Shown here one piece after another: positions 41,347-50,050 of a stretch of 64,000 nucleotides of DNA (its first letter is position 1; every line of letters starts with the position of its first letter). Where the stretch lies: positions 124,001-188,000 of the forward strand of contig NZ_WWEP01000001.1 in the NCBI RefSeq assembly GCF_009848495.1. Reading direction: 5' to 3'. Under the pieces are notes generated by a model that was not told where the DNA came from, did no database searches, and saw nothing but the letters and a program-made list of their open reading frames with translations. The position numbers and the translations under genes are program-made. The stretch is from Flavobacterium sp. MK4S-17. Lineage in GTDB: Bacteria > Bacteroidota > Bacteroidia > Flavobacteriales > Flavobacteriaceae.

Positions 41347-42558
41347 ATGAAAAGATCCGGCTCTGCTGACTTACCGCTGCACAACGGCCATGTCCCCATT
41401 TGGCTGGCTGAACGCATGGCAAAGCTTGGACTTGCAATTGTTGAAACTATTGCTATGGAATTTTCTACATCAGAAGTTATAGCAAAGCTTGCCAATCCTT
41501 TTTGGTTTCAAAGTTTCGGGGCTGTTATGGGTATGGACTGGCATTCGTCAGGCATTACAACCTCAGTGCTTGGTGCATTAAAGCGTGCTGTAAATCCGCA
41601 TGCAAAAGATTTGGGCATTTACATTTGTGGCGGTAAAGGAAAACACTCCTTACAAACACCAAAGGAATTAATAGAAGTGGGCAATAAAACCGGACTAAAC
41701 GGGCTGGAGTTATCTGGTTTCAGCAAACTGACCGCAAAGGTTGATAATACAGCTATTCAGGACGGATTTCAATTATACCAGCATAATTTTATTGTTAATA
41801 CAAAAGGTGAATGGTGTGTTATTCAACAGGGTATGAACAATCAAAGCAGCACAGCGCGGCGTTATCACTGGCATTCAGAAAATTTACGGTCTCTTACTAA
41901 CGAGCCTCATACATTTATTTATGGTGAAAATCAGGGGCAGATAATAAATTTTACCGCGGGAAATGCGGCACCTGCAAGGGAAAAATCCTTACTTATAGTT
42001 AATGAATCTCCCGATAGGATTATAAAGGAAATAAACCATTTGGTAATGCCCGGGCATCATGATGTAAAAATGAAAGATGTTAACATGAAACGCTTAGGCG
42101 CAATGCTTTGGGTGGCGCATGAAAACAAACCGGAAGATTTTGAAAGCCTTTTAATGCTCAGGGGAATGGGCCCCCGCGCTTTACAGTCATTAGCTTTGGT
42201 TAGTGAAGTAATATATGGCACCCCTACCCGATTTGAAGACCCTGCACGGTTTTCTTTTGCGCATGGCGGCAAGGACGGGCATCCGTTTCCTGTACCTATA
42301 AAAGTTTATGATGAAACTATTACTACGCTTCAAACAGCCATAAACAGGGCTAAAATTGGAAATTCTGATAAAATTCAGGCAATTAATAAGCTGTCTGAAA
42401 TAGCACGTAATGCTGAAAAAGACTTTACTCCTAACACTAATTTTAATGCCCTTATACAAAAGGAACGTGATGAATCTTATAAATATGGGGGGCGTACAAT
42501 ATTTGGAAAGGCAAAACCTTCCGAAGATAAAAACAACGGGCAGTTAAAGCTTTTTTAA
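41347..42558 (+). CDS. DUF763 protein with helix-hairpin-helix-like motif
   Basis: This 403-aa protein begins MKRSGSADLPLHNGHVPIWL and has GIYICGGKGKHSLQTP and SSTARRYHWHSE, the hallmarks of DUF763. Near residues 270-290 it has LMLRGMGPRALQSLALVSE, which resembles a helix-hairpin-helix DNA-binding element. The family occurs in archaea and scattered bacteria and has no proven role; a nuclease has been suspected. Its stop overlaps that of the convergent helicase by 15 nt, and endonuclease V is close, so a DNA repair role is attractive. Confidence is high for the family and low for the role. Confidence 0.88.
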   Translation: MKRSGSADLPLHNGHVPIWLAERMAKLGLAIVETIAMEFSTSEVIAKLANPFWFQSFGAVMGMDWHSSGITTSVLGALKRAVNPHAKDLGIYICGGKGKHSLQTPKELIEVGNKTGLNGLELSGFSKLTAKVDNTAIQDGFQLYQHNFIVNTKGEWCVIQQGMNNQSSTARRYHWHSENLRSLTNEPHTFIYGENQGQIINFTAGNAAPAREKSLLIVNESPDRIIKEINHLVMPGHHDVKMKDVNMKRLGAMLWVAHENKPEDFESLLMLRGMGPRALQSLALVSEVIYGTPTRFEDPARFSFAHGGKDGHPFPVPIKVYDETITTLQTAINRAKIGNSDKIQAINKLSEIARNAEKDFTPNTNFNALIQKERDESYKYGGRTIFGKAKPSEDKNNGQLKLF

Positions 42559-44094
42559 CTGGATTGGTTCATTATCCTCTACATGGTATTTTGTAAATAT
42601 GCGCCCTATAAGTACACTCAGGCGTTGCTTGTAATCTTCAATAAGCCATTCACGGTAATTTTTTGTAGTTTTTGCCAGTAGTTTTGCATATTGCTTTACA
42701 CGGTATTCAATATCAGGCTCAAGCTCTTTGGCAAGTTTACGCGCTTCAGATGCGGTTTCACTATTTTCTATACACATAAATGCATGCTGCCTGATAGATT
42801 TTTCGATAACCGTTTTTGGCTTTAGCTTCTGCTCCGCAGCCTGGCGGAACTCTTCTTCTATATCAAAACCCACGTCCAGGGTTTTTTCAAATTTTGCCCT
42901 TACTTCATCCGGCATAACGTACACCTGATGGCTTTCAATATCGGCATCTGTCCTTATATTTTCAAGGTATCTTTCAGGATGGCTGAAAATATACTGCCAG
43001 TCAACCGGGTCGCTCCATAACCCAAAACGTTTTGCATTATTGCCTAAGTCGATTACAGTAAAAGTATCCTTATCGGGCAGCTTCCTGGAACCACGTCCAA
43101 TCATTTGAAAGTACAGTGTTAACGACCGTGTAGCCCGGTTAAGTATAATAGTTTCCACTGTGGGCTCATCAAAACCGGTAGTTAATATAGAAACCGAGGT
43201 TACAATGGCATCGGGCGTTTTACTGAACCAGTCCAGTATTTCCCTCCGTTCGTTTTCAGGAGTTTTATTATCAAGATGCTTTATGGGATAACCTGCCGCC
43301 CTAAATGTTTCATAAACATATAATGAGGTATAAATACCATTATTAAAAATAAGTGTTTTTTTTCCTTTGGAGCGTAGTTCATAAGCCTGCAAAAGCAAGT
43401 CCTGCATGGCAGCACGCGAATACAGTTCATCAGACGAGCTAACTGTGTAATCACCGTTTATCCCAAGCTTTAATGAAGTAAGTTCCACATCATAATCAAA
43501 CATCCTTGCCTTTGCCAAATATCCTTTATTAATGAGTGATTGTATAGGTTCCCCTACTATCAGTTCATTATAGGTTTCATACATAGGTAACTCAATGTTT
43601 GAGCTAAGCGGTGTAGCAGTAACACCAAGAAAAAGTGAATTTTTAAAAAATGTAAACAGTTTCCTGAATGAATTGTAATGCGCTTCATCAACTATAACAA
43701 GCCCTATATAATCCATATGGAATTTTTTATCCTTCAGCCTGTTATTCAGCGTTTCAACCATAGCAACATAGCAACTGTATTCTTTATGGTCATTTAGCTC
43801 TTTAATATTGCTGTCAATAACCTTATTTTTAACACCAAAGCCTTCCAGCATTTGCGATGTCTGCTTGCTAAGCTCAATTCTGTGGGTTAGTACAAGAACC
43901 TTTTTATTGTACTTTTCTATATATCTGCGCGCTATTTCAGAAAAAATAACGGTTTTACCACCTCCTGTTGGAAGCTGGTACAATAAATGATAATTATCGG
44001 CTTTGCCTTCAAATTTGTCAAATATTGCATCAATATCTTCCTTCTGGTAGTGGTACAGCTCTTTTTTTTCGTCGTTATTTCCTTTGGTGCTCAT
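42544..44094 (-). CDS. SF2 DEAD/DEAH-box helicase
   Basis: This 516-aa protein has the RecA-like pair of superfamily 2 helicases: YQLPTGGGKTVIFSEIARR (Walker A), VLVLTHRIELSKQTSQM, VIVDEAHYNSFRK (DEAH), LGVTATPL, and the C-terminal motifs VSILTTGFDEPTVETIILNRA and QMIGRGSRKLPDKD. It is close to the SSL2/type III restriction helicase group but lacks a nuclease domain. The C-terminal 110 residues are charged and helical. It has an exact -7 element (44117-44124) and converges with DUF763. It probably remodels DNA or RNA; which one is open. Confidence 0.9.
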   Translation of the reverse strand: MSTKGNNDEKKELYHYQKEDIDAIFDKFEGKADNYHLLYQLPTGGGKTVIFSEIARRYIEKYNKKVLVLTHRIELSKQTSQMLEGFGVKNKVIDSNIKELNDHKEYSCYVAMVETLNNRLKDKKFHMDYIGLVIVDEAHYNSFRKLFTFFKNSLFLGVTATPLSSNIELPMYETYNELIVGEPIQSLINKGYLAKARMFDYDVELTSLKLGINGDYTVSSSDELYSRAAMQDLLLQAYELRSKGKKTLIFNNGIYTSLYVYETFRAAGYPIKHLDNKTPENERREILDWFSKTPDAIVTSVSILTTGFDEPTVETIILNRATRSLTLYFQMIGRGSRKLPDKDTFTVIDLGNNAKRFGLWSDPVDWQYIFSHPERYLENIRTDADIESHQVYVMPDEVRAKFEKTLDVGFDIEEEFRQAAEQKLKPKTVIEKSIRQHAFMCIENSETASEARKLAKELEPDIEYRVKQYAKLLAKTTKNYREWLIEDYKQRLSVLIGRIFTKYHVEDNEPIQLKKL

Positions 44095-44116
44095 GTATAA
44101 AGAAGTGGATATTTTT

Positions 44117-44124
44117 CAAAAATA
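44117..44124 (-). promoter_or_regulatory. -7 element of the helicase gene
   Basis: On minus this reads TATTTTTG, an exact TAnnTTTG, 22 nt before the start at 44094. Confidence 0.55.
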
Positions 44125-44229
44125 TGTATTTCACTACATTTATTTGTTTACAAAATCATAATTATTCCCACATGCTTAATTTTAGCGAAACATTAGTATT
44201 TGTATATAACTGAAGCTCATGTTATTTCG

Positions 44230-44237
44230 TATTTTTG
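44230..44237 (+). promoter_or_regulatory. -7 element of the endonuclease V gene
   Basis: TATTTTTG is an exact TAnnTTTG, ending 23 nt before the ATG at 44260. It decides against the earlier possible start at 44200, which lies upstream of the promoter. Confidence 0.6.
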
Positions 44238-44259
44238 GAAGTTACATCAAGTAATTACC

Positions 44260-44973
44260 ATGCTTAATTATGATTCTGTTTCCATTATTGAGGCAACAAA
44301 GCTGCAGATTGAATTGCGGCAGCAACTGATATTGGAAACAAGGTTGCCAAATACTGTAAAAACCATAGCCGGCGGTGATATTTCCCATAATAAAGGTTCT
44401 GATACTGTATATGCGGGTATAGTAGTGCTTAGTTACCCGGAAATGACAGTACTCTCCTACTCGCTTATAGAATCAAAAACAAAATTTCCCTATATACCCG
44501 GCTATCTTGGTTTTAGGGAAGTACCTGCACTACTTCTTGCATGGCAACAGATGCATGAAAAACCGGACTTAATGATACTGGACGGCCAGGGAATAACACA
44601 CCCCCGCCAAATGGGTATAGCCTCACATTTTGGTTTACTGGCAGACACCCCATCTATAGGGTGTGCTAAAAATATGCTGTTTGGTAATTACAGGCCTTTA
44701 GCGCCTGATAAATTCAGCACTAGTGCTATAGTAAATAAAGAAGAAAAAACTATTGGCTATGCGTTACGCACAAAAAAAGATGTAAAACCGGTTTTTATAT
44801 CACCGGCCCACAAAGTATCGGTTGCCGACAGCCTGCCTATAATGAAAAATTGTGTTATGAAACACAGAATACCCGAACCTACAAGGCTGGCACATGAAAA
44901 AGTAAACCTGCTGCGGGTGGGCAGGCTGTCGGCAGGATTTTATAAAGCAGATATACAGGGTACACTTTTTTAA
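44260..44973 (+). CDS. nfi: Endonuclease V
   Basis: Endonuclease V nicks DNA one base 3' of deoxyinosine, and can also cut inosine-containing RNA. From ATG 44260 the protein is 237 aa. All family motifs are present: IAGGDISHNKG (catalytic Asp), FPYIPGYLGFREVPALL (the wedge PYIPG and the catalytic Glu), ILDGQGITHPRQMGIASHFGLL (catalytic Asp and His) and IGCAKNMLFG. The C-terminal PTRLAHEKVNLLR is also conserved. It is divergent from the helicase gene, and the window also encodes a deoxyinosine glycosylase, so two routes for inosine repair exist. Confidence 0.95.
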   Translation: MLNYDSVSIIEATKLQIELRQQLILETRLPNTVKTIAGGDISHNKGSDTVYAGIVVLSYPEMTVLSYSLIESKTKFPYIPGYLGFREVPALLLAWQQMHEKPDLMILDGQGITHPRQMGIASHFGLLADTPSIGCAKNMLFGNYRPLAPDKFSTSAIVNKEEKTIGYALRTKKDVKPVFISPAHKVSVADSLPIMKNCVMKHRIPEPTRLAHEKVNLLRVGRLSAGFYKADIQGTLF

Positions 44974-45024
44974 TAATACCTGTAAAAAATATAGAAAAGG
45001 ATGGTGAAAAATGGTATAAAATAG

Positions 45025-45032
45025 TATTTTTG
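45025..45032 (+). promoter_or_regulatory. -7 element that decides the 45063 start
   Basis: TATTTTTG is an exact TAnnTTTG. The TTG at 45030 lies inside it and cannot be the start codon, so the GTG at 45063 is chosen. Confidence 0.6.
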
Positions 45033-45062
45033 CAATCCTTAATAAGTTCAAATATTTACACT

Positions 45063-45434
45063 GTGGAAAATCCGAATGCACAAAAACTGATCAATAAAAT
45101 ACAGGTTGATTTGTTTAAAAAAGGTTTTGATGCGGAAACACTGATTGCCGACCTTAAAAAATTGCGTGAATACTCTATGGATGAAAAAAATCCTGTACTC
45201 ACAAAAGCATTGCGCCTTACTTATGAACATCTTGAAGAAAATGGCGCTTTCCTTATACCAATTCCTGATGATGAACCCATTGATGGCGAAGAAGAAGTAG
45301 TATCTGAAAATAAAATTTCAAACGAAAATAATCTTGAAAGCCTTGAATATTTAATATCGCTTTTCACCGACCTGAAAAACAAGAACAATATTTCAGACTT
45401 AAGGGAGTACAACAAAGCTTTTCTGGAATTTTAA
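45063..45434 (+). CDS. Conserved-looking soluble protein of unknown function
   Basis: From GTG 45063 the protein is 123 aa and starts MENPNAQKLINKIQVDLFKK. It is helical and charged, with LIADLKKLREYSMDEKNPVLTKALRLTYEHLEENG in the middle and an acidic stretch PDDEPIDGEEEVV near residue 75. No signal peptide, membrane helix or known motif is seen, and I do not recognise a function. It lies alone between endonuclease V and the DUF3817 gene, with a very clear terminator after it (GAAA tetraloop). Confidence 0.65.
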   Translation: MENPNAQKLINKIQVDLFKKGFDAETLIADLKKLREYSMDEKNPVLTKALRLTYEHLEENGAFLIPIPDDEPIDGEEEVVSENKISNENNLESLEYLISLFTDLKNKNNISDLREYNKAFLEF

Positions 45435-45458
45435 TAATTATACGGTTATATAATTGGC

Positions 45459-45492
45459 AGGCTGTTTGGAAACAAACAGCTTTCTTTTTATT
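45459..45492 (+). terminator. Terminator with GNRA tetraloop
   Basis: GCTGTTTG (45461-45468) pairs with CAAACAGC (45473-45480) around a GAAA loop, followed by TTTCTTTTTATT. Confidence 0.88.
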
Positions 45493-45531
45493 ATTAGTTT
45501 TAATAAAACCACAGGTATTGCTACCTTTGCA

Positions 45532-45539
45532 CAACTATT
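45532..45539 (+). promoter_or_regulatory. -7 element of the DUF3817 gene
   Basis: TACCTTTG is an exact TAnnTTTG match, ending 13 nt before the ATG at 45553. Confidence 0.6.
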
Positions 45540-45552
45540 TAATTAATTACCC

Positions 45553-45837
45553 ATGATACGTTTTTTTAAAATAATAGCCACCTTAGAAGGGGTTTCACTT
45601 TTAGCACTACTGTTTATTGCAATGCCCTTAAAATATTTTTATGATATGCCCGAATATGTAAGGACTGTGGGTATGGCACACGGCTTGCTTTTTATAGCAT
45701 ATATAGTGCTGGCAACTTTAATGAAAAGTGAACTTAACTGGCCCTGGAAAAAGTATTTTATAATATGTATTGCTTCCGTAATTCCATTCGGTACTTTTTA
45801 TATTGAAGCAAAATATTTTAAAACGCGCACTAATTAA
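45553..45837 (+). CDS. DUF3817 membrane protein
   Basis: This 94-aa protein has three membrane helices (about 5-27, 36-58, 67-85) and the DUF3817 pattern MIRFFKIIATLEGVSLLALL, MAHGLLFIAYIVLATLM and IPFGTFYIEAKYF. The role of the family is unknown; in other bacteria it is often beside transporters or channels. The next gene (a MscS channel) starts 5 nt downstream, so the two are cotranscribed. Confidence 0.88.
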   Translation: MIRFFKIIATLEGVSLLALLFIAMPLKYFYDMPEYVRTVGMAHGLLFIAYIVLATLMKSELNWPWKKYFIICIASVIPFGTFYIEAKYFKTRTN

Positions 45838-45842
45838 AAAAT

Positions 45843-47087
45843 ATGGATATATTAAACTGGGCATATAAGTTATTAAAGGATTTAAATTTTAGCCATACCG
45901 AAGCCTTATACGGCAACCTCGCGGTTAATATTTTAATGATATGCCTGGTAGCCTATATACTGGATTTTATATCAAAAAAATTACTTGTAGTTGCATTTGG
46001 GCTTTTTGCCAAACGCACCAAAACATCTTTTGATGATTTGCTTGTTGAAAACAAAACATCAAAATACATGGCACATTTAGTGCCCCTTTTATTTGTTTAT
46101 CATACTGTACCTCTTGCACTTAAAGATTTTCTTTATTGGGAAGCCGTATTTAGTAAATGCATCAACATATTTGTTATTTTCCTTATTTTATGGACGGTAC
46201 GCAGTATACTGCACGCTGTTAAGGATTATTTGAAAATACAGCCTAATTATAACGATAAGCCTATTGACAGCTATATCCAGGTAATAATGATAGTGCTGTG
46301 GATTTTTGGCGGTACAGGTATGATTATGCTTCTCTTTAATGTGGATATAGGTACATTACTGGGAACATTTGGGGCTATATCAGCCATTGTTTTGCTTATA
46401 TTTAAAGATACAATACTTGGCTTTGTTGCCAGCATACAGGTTAGCGTGAATGACATGGTGCGCATTGGCGACTGGATAACCATGGAAAAATATGGTGCTG
46501 ACGGTGATGTTATAGAGATTAACCTTGCCACGGTTAAAGTGCGGAACTTTGACAATACTACCACTACCCTGCCCACTTACAGCCTTATTTCAGATTCGTT
46601 TAAAAACTGGAGGGGAATGGTTAATTCCGGTGGCAGGCGGATAAAGCGCCACTTACTTATTAAGGCTGGAAGCGTACATTTTGTTACAGCGGAAGAATTA
46701 CAGGAATACAGGAAAATACAGGCTTTGGTATCTTATATTGACCACAGGCAGGCGGATATTGATAAATATAACCAGCAAAACTCTGCCGATAAATCGCTGC
46801 TGGTAAATGGGCGTAACCTTACAAATTTAGGGCTGTTCAGGAAATACATAAGCCACTATATTGAAACCCATCCCGCCATTAATAAGGATTTAACCATGAT
46901 GTGCCGCCACCTGCAGCCTACAGAAAAGGGAATACCTATAGAAATATATGCTTTTACGTCAGATAAAAGGTGGACAAATTATGAGTATATAATGGCCGAT
47001 ATGTTTGACCATATAATTGCTGCTGTGCCTTATTTCGGGCTTGAAATTTTCGAACTCCCTTCAGATAAAGCATTCATTGAAGCCTAA
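45843..47087 (+). CDS. MscS-family mechanosensitive channel
   Basis: This 414-aa inner-membrane protein has four to five N-terminal helices (about 20-195) and then the MscS core: the pore helix GTLLGTFGAISAIVLLIFKDTILGFVASIQ and the beta domain VRIGDWITMEKYGADGDVIEINLATVKVRNFDNTT. The C-terminal domain is long (to 414). These features match the YbdG-like branch, which opens on membrane tension to release solutes after osmotic shock. It is cotranscribed with the DUF3817 protein. The stop overlaps the convergent thioesterase gene by 4 nt. Confidence 0.92.
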   Translation: MDILNWAYKLLKDLNFSHTEALYGNLAVNILMICLVAYILDFISKKLLVVAFGLFAKRTKTSFDDLLVENKTSKYMAHLVPLLFVYHTVPLALKDFLYWEAVFSKCINIFVIFLILWTVRSILHAVKDYLKIQPNYNDKPIDSYIQVIMIVLWIFGGTGMIMLLFNVDIGTLLGTFGAISAIVLLIFKDTILGFVASIQVSVNDMVRIGDWITMEKYGADGDVIEINLATVKVRNFDNTTTTLPTYSLISDSFKNWRGMVNSGGRRIKRHLLIKAGSVHFVTAEELQEYRKIQALVSYIDHRQADIDKYNQQNSADKSLLVNGRNLTNLGLFRKYISHYIETHPAINKDLTMMCRHLQPTEKGIPIEIYAFTSDKRWTNYEYIMADMFDHIIAAVPYFGLEIFELPSDKAFIEA

Positions 47088-47476
47088 GGTTTTAAAATCC
47101 TGTCTTTCACATACTCTATCTTTGTTTTTCCATGTGCTGACGGCCTTCCAAAACTATCAAGGTTAACCATAGTTATATTATCTACGGTGATAATTTTTTC
47201 CTGTGTCATTTTATTGCGAACCTCAGAGCGAAGCACAATTGAAGTTGTACCAAACCGTACCACATCTATACCAATTTCTATTATATCGCCCTGCCTGGCA
47301 GAAGCCATGAAATTAATTTCAGACATGTGCTTTGTTACTACTCGCTGATTTTCCAGTTGTATTATAGAATATAAAGCCGCTTCCTCATCAATCCAAGCAA
47401 GCAGTTTACCACCAAATAGAGTACCATTTGGATTGAGGTCTTCCGGCTTTACCCATTTTCGGGTATGAAATCTCAT
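47084..47476 (-). CDS. Acyl-CoA thioesterase (hotdog fold)
   Basis: From ATG 47476 the protein is 130 aa, the usual size of small hotdog thioesterases. It has PNGTLFGGKLLAWIDEEAALYSI, with the active-site Asp/Glu segment, and KHMSEINFMASARQGDIIEIGIDVVRFGTTSI. It hydrolyses acyl-CoA to free acid and CoA in the cytoplasm; chain length is unknown. The frame is open back to 47629 but that extension overlaps the promoter of the next gene and has no family similarity. Confidence 0.85.
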   Translation of the reverse strand: MRFHTRKWVKPEDLNPNGTLFGGKLLAWIDEEAALYSIIQLENQRVVTKHMSEINFMASARQGDIIEIGIDVVRFGTTSIVLRSEVRNKMTQEKIITVDNITMVNLDSFGRPSAHGKTKIEYVKDRILKP

Positions 47477-47610
47477 TGTATTTATATTTAAATTAATCAC
47501 TACAAAATTATTAAATAAGGAGAGAGCTTTGTATCTCCTGCTAGAGTTTTTCTTTATTGTGCCATGTATTGTATCAATGTTAAAAATTACTTCCCCCTCT
47601 CTTTTAACCG

Positions 47611-47618
47611 TAAATTTG
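47611..47618 (+). promoter_or_regulatory. -7 element abutting the LLM oxidoreductase start
   Basis: TAAATTTG is an exact TAnnTTTG. The ATG at 47623 is only 5 nt from its last base, so transcription should start at or beside the start codon. Confidence 0.55.
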
Positions 47619-47622
47619 CAGT

Positions 47623-48616
47623 ATGGCAAATATTAAAATTAGTGTTTTAGATCAAAGCCAGGTTAGCCGTAATGGCAGCGCAGCACAGGCTTTGGCAAAC
47701 TCAGGCAAATTGGTAAAAATTGCTGATGAACTCGGCTTTGAAAGGTATTGGGTTAGTGAGCACCATAACTTTAAATTCGTTGCAGGAACATCTCCCGAAG
47801 TCCTTATTTGCGTCCCATTCTAAAAGGATAAGGGTTGGTTCAGGAGGTATTATGCTGCCTAATCACAGCACTCTTAAGGCTGCTGAAAATTTTGGATTGC
47901 TGGCAACACTTTTTCCCGGGCGTATTGATTTGGGGATAGGGCGTGCACCGGGTGGAGACAGGCTTTCTGCACATTTGCTTAATCCTTCCAATACGTTTAG
48001 CGAGAAAGACTTTTATCAGCAGCTTATAGATTTAAAGGAATATTTAAAGGGAGATGAAACACCGGAAACTGTTCATGAAAAGGTAAAGGCATATCCCCTT
48101 GCTGAAATTTTGCCTGAATTATGGATTTTAACTTCCAGCGGAGGGAGTGCCCAATTTGCCGCACATTTTGGTATGGCACTGTCCTTTGCACATTTTATAA
48201 ACCCTGTTGGAGGGCCGGAGGTAGTTGCTGTATACAGGGATAGTTTTAAACCTTCGGCAGAGTTGCAGGAACCAAAAGTGAACGCAGGTATTTTTGCCTT
48301 TTGCAGTGAGGATGAACAAAAGGTGGCCGACTGGGTTACTGAATTTGATTACAGGATGCTGCATATAGAAATGGGCGCAACGGGTGATTTACCCTCTCTT
48401 GAAGAAATTAAAGCTATGCAGTACAATATGCACCAGCGTGCACGCATTGCCTACAACAGGGGCAGATTTATTGCAGGTACTCCAGATGTAGTTTATAAAA
48501 AGCTAACCCAGTTTGCAAACGACTATAACATAGATGAAATAATGATTGCTACTATGGCAGAAGATTTTGAAGACAGGAAAAAATCGTATGAACTTATTGC
48601 AGAAATGTTCAGGTAA
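47623..48616 (+). pseudogene. LLM-class flavin oxidoreductase, frameshifted
   Basis: Two plus-strand frames together make one luciferase-like monooxygenase-class protein. Frame 1 (47623-47823) encodes ISVLDQSQVSRNGSAAQAL and WVSEHHNFKFVAGTSPEVL and then stops at 47821. Frame 2 continues with SHSKRIRVGSGGIMLPNHS and LGIGRAPGGDRLSAHLLNP to the stop at 48616. The break is near 47808-47815. The family normally has about three more residues here (EVLxAxLA-SxTxRIRVG), so a small deletion of a length not divisible by three (for example 8 nt) would explain it. The second frame is intact and the loss looks recent. A sequencing error is possible. Confidence 0.8.
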
Positions 48617-49564
48617 TTATTCTCCCGGATATTGTTTCCAGGGCTCCTGCCTGCCCCCAAAATTTTTAGCCTCAATATAAATCTTTTTAACACTCGGGAA
48701 TTTTAATTTTATACTGTCTTCAAGCTGGTTTATTGCTGTAAAAAGCTCTCCCACCGTCATCTCTTTCTGAAACTCAACGTCGAGTGCAAGCAGTATTTCG
48801 TTTGGTGCCAGGTGCATGGTTAGCGGAAAGTATAATGTTTTTACCCTTTCCTCATTATTAACCATTTCATATATACCTTTTACTATTTCATTTTTAGCAC
48901 TTTCCCCAACAAGGAGGCCTTTACTTTCCTTTACCATTGTTATGGCTACCGTTACCAAAACAAGCCCAATTAAAATAGACGCAACAGCATCATATACAGG
49001 GTTTTGAAAATAGTGCCCTAAAAATACACCGGCCAAAGCTATAAGCAGCCCCGCAATGGCAGCACTTTCTTCATATATTACCGCAAAAAGCCCGGGGTCT
49101 TTACTCATGCTTAACTCTTTCCAAAATCCAAGTGAACCCCTGCTTTTATTAAACTGCTTTACGGCATATACCAGCGAAGCCCCTTCAAAAATTATGGATG
49201 AACCAAGCACAATATAATTCCAGAAAGGGTCGCGGAGTTCAACAGGATGCTGCAGGTGTGTAATACCCTCATATACCGACATGCCGCCACCAAGCGAGAA
49301 TACCAGTATTGCCACAATTAATGCCCAAAAATATATTTCTTTTCCATGGCCGAAAGGATGGTCCCTGTCAGGAGGGCGCTGGCTCCTTTTCATGCCAAGC
49401 AATAGCAGCAGCGAATTACCACTATCTACCGTACTGTGGATACCCTCGGATATCATGGCTGAACTACCCGTTACAGATGCTGCAATAAATTTAACAGCAG
49501 CAATGCATAAGTTAGCCGCCAGGGCGCCATAAATGGCTATTTTTGAACTTCCTGTCATGTGCAT
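48617..49564 (-). CDS. Cation diffusion facilitator (ZnT9-like)
   Basis: From ATG 49564 the protein is 315 aa. It has the CDF core: AISEG-like MISEGIHSTVDSGNSLLLLLG with His and Asp of the transport site, then DHPFGHGKEIYFWALIVAIL and further helices to about residue 205, and a cytoplasmic C-terminal domain with EILLALDVEFQKEMTVGELF. It likely exports zinc or another divalent metal by proton exchange. The ATG at 49585 is rejected because it lies in the upstream terminator hairpin. Stops of this gene and the LLM pseudogene touch. Confidence 0.88.
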   Translation of the reverse strand: MHMTGSSKIAIYGALAANLCIAAVKFIAASVTGSSAMISEGIHSTVDSGNSLLLLLGMKRSQRPPDRDHPFGHGKEIYFWALIVAILVFSLGGGMSVYEGITHLQHPVELRDPFWNYIVLGSSIIFEGASLVYAVKQFNKSRGSLGFWKELSMSKDPGLFAVIYEESAAIAGLLIALAGVFLGHYFQNPVYDAVASILIGLVLVTVAITMVKESKGLLVGESAKNEIVKGIYEMVNNEERVKTLYFPLTMHLAPNEILLALDVEFQKEMTVGELFTAINQLEDSIKLKFPSVKKIYIEAKNFGGRQEPWKQYPGE

Positions 49565-49565
49565 T

Positions 49566-49598
49566 AAGAAAAATCCCCAATACATAAGTACCGGGGAT
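49566..49598 (-). terminator. Terminator of the 49623 gene
   Basis: On minus, ATCCCCGGTAC and GTATTGGGGAT pair (two G-U pairs) around TTAT, followed by TTTTTCTT. It lies directly before the CDF start, so that gene must use ATG 49564 or a later one. Confidence 0.75.
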
Positions 49599-49622
49599 GG
49601 TTATATATAAGCAGGCTAAAGC

Positions 49623-50039
49623 CTAATATCTTTCATTAGTTTCCTCAAAATCATCATCATCACTTGACAATGACTGGTTTTGGTCTTCGTCAAGGTCTAC
49701 ATTATCCTGAAGTATGTAATCGTCCTGGTTAAAAGCATCGGAGTACTCACTGTTATCACCTTCCCTGTTCCATTTCTCATTCCCCCTGTTTTCATCAAAA
49801 TTATCGCTGTCAGATAATCTTACGGTATCATCATCATTGGTATAGGTTACACCCGGCTGCTCCATAGCAAGATATTTATCGGTATCTTCTGCAATACCGT
49901 TTTCTTTTTCAAATCCCTCTTTACTATTTCCGCTGTCAGGGCGTTTTTCATTTAACCAGTCACTACCGGAATTATCTGTTCTATGTGTTGATAGTTTTGC
50001 GGGGTTTTCGTTTCCGTTATTTTTATTCTCGTTTTCCAT
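49623..50039 (-). CDS. Acidic, probably disordered hydrophilic protein
   Basis: This 138-aa protein is extremely polar: many Asn, Asp, Glu and Ser residues, no cysteine, few hydrophobics. Examples are MENENKNNGNENPAKLS and DLDEDQNQSLSSDDDDFEE. It should be soluble and intrinsically disordered. I recognise no family. The gene lies 11 nt downstream of the small gene at 50051 on the same strand and is followed by a clear terminator, which supports its reality. A stress or surface-hydration role can only be guessed. Confidence 0.6.
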   Translation of the reverse strand: MENENKNNGNENPAKLSTHRTDNSGSDWLNEKRPDSGNSKEGFEKENGIAEDTDKYLAMEQPGVTYTNDDDTVRLSDSDNFDENRGNEKWNREGDNSEYSDAFNQDDYILQDNVDLDEDQNQSLSSDDDDFEETNERY

Positions 50040-50050
50040 AGCATTTTTTG

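Noticed and set aside
41305-44973. DUF763/helicase/EndoV as a phage defence system
   Set aside because: Endonuclease V and DUF763 are found alone in many genomes, the orientation is convergent and divergent rather than an operon, and no defence-type effector is present.
45030-45062. TTG start of the 45063 gene
   Set aside because: It lies inside the exact -7 element TATTTTTG.
47623-48616. Programmed ribosomal frameshift in the LLM gene
   Set aside because: No slippery heptamer and no strong downstream stem-loop is visible at 47800-47830, and residues seem to be missing.
49565-49585. Upstream ATG of the CDF gene
   Set aside because: It lies in the stem and loop of the terminator of the preceding gene.
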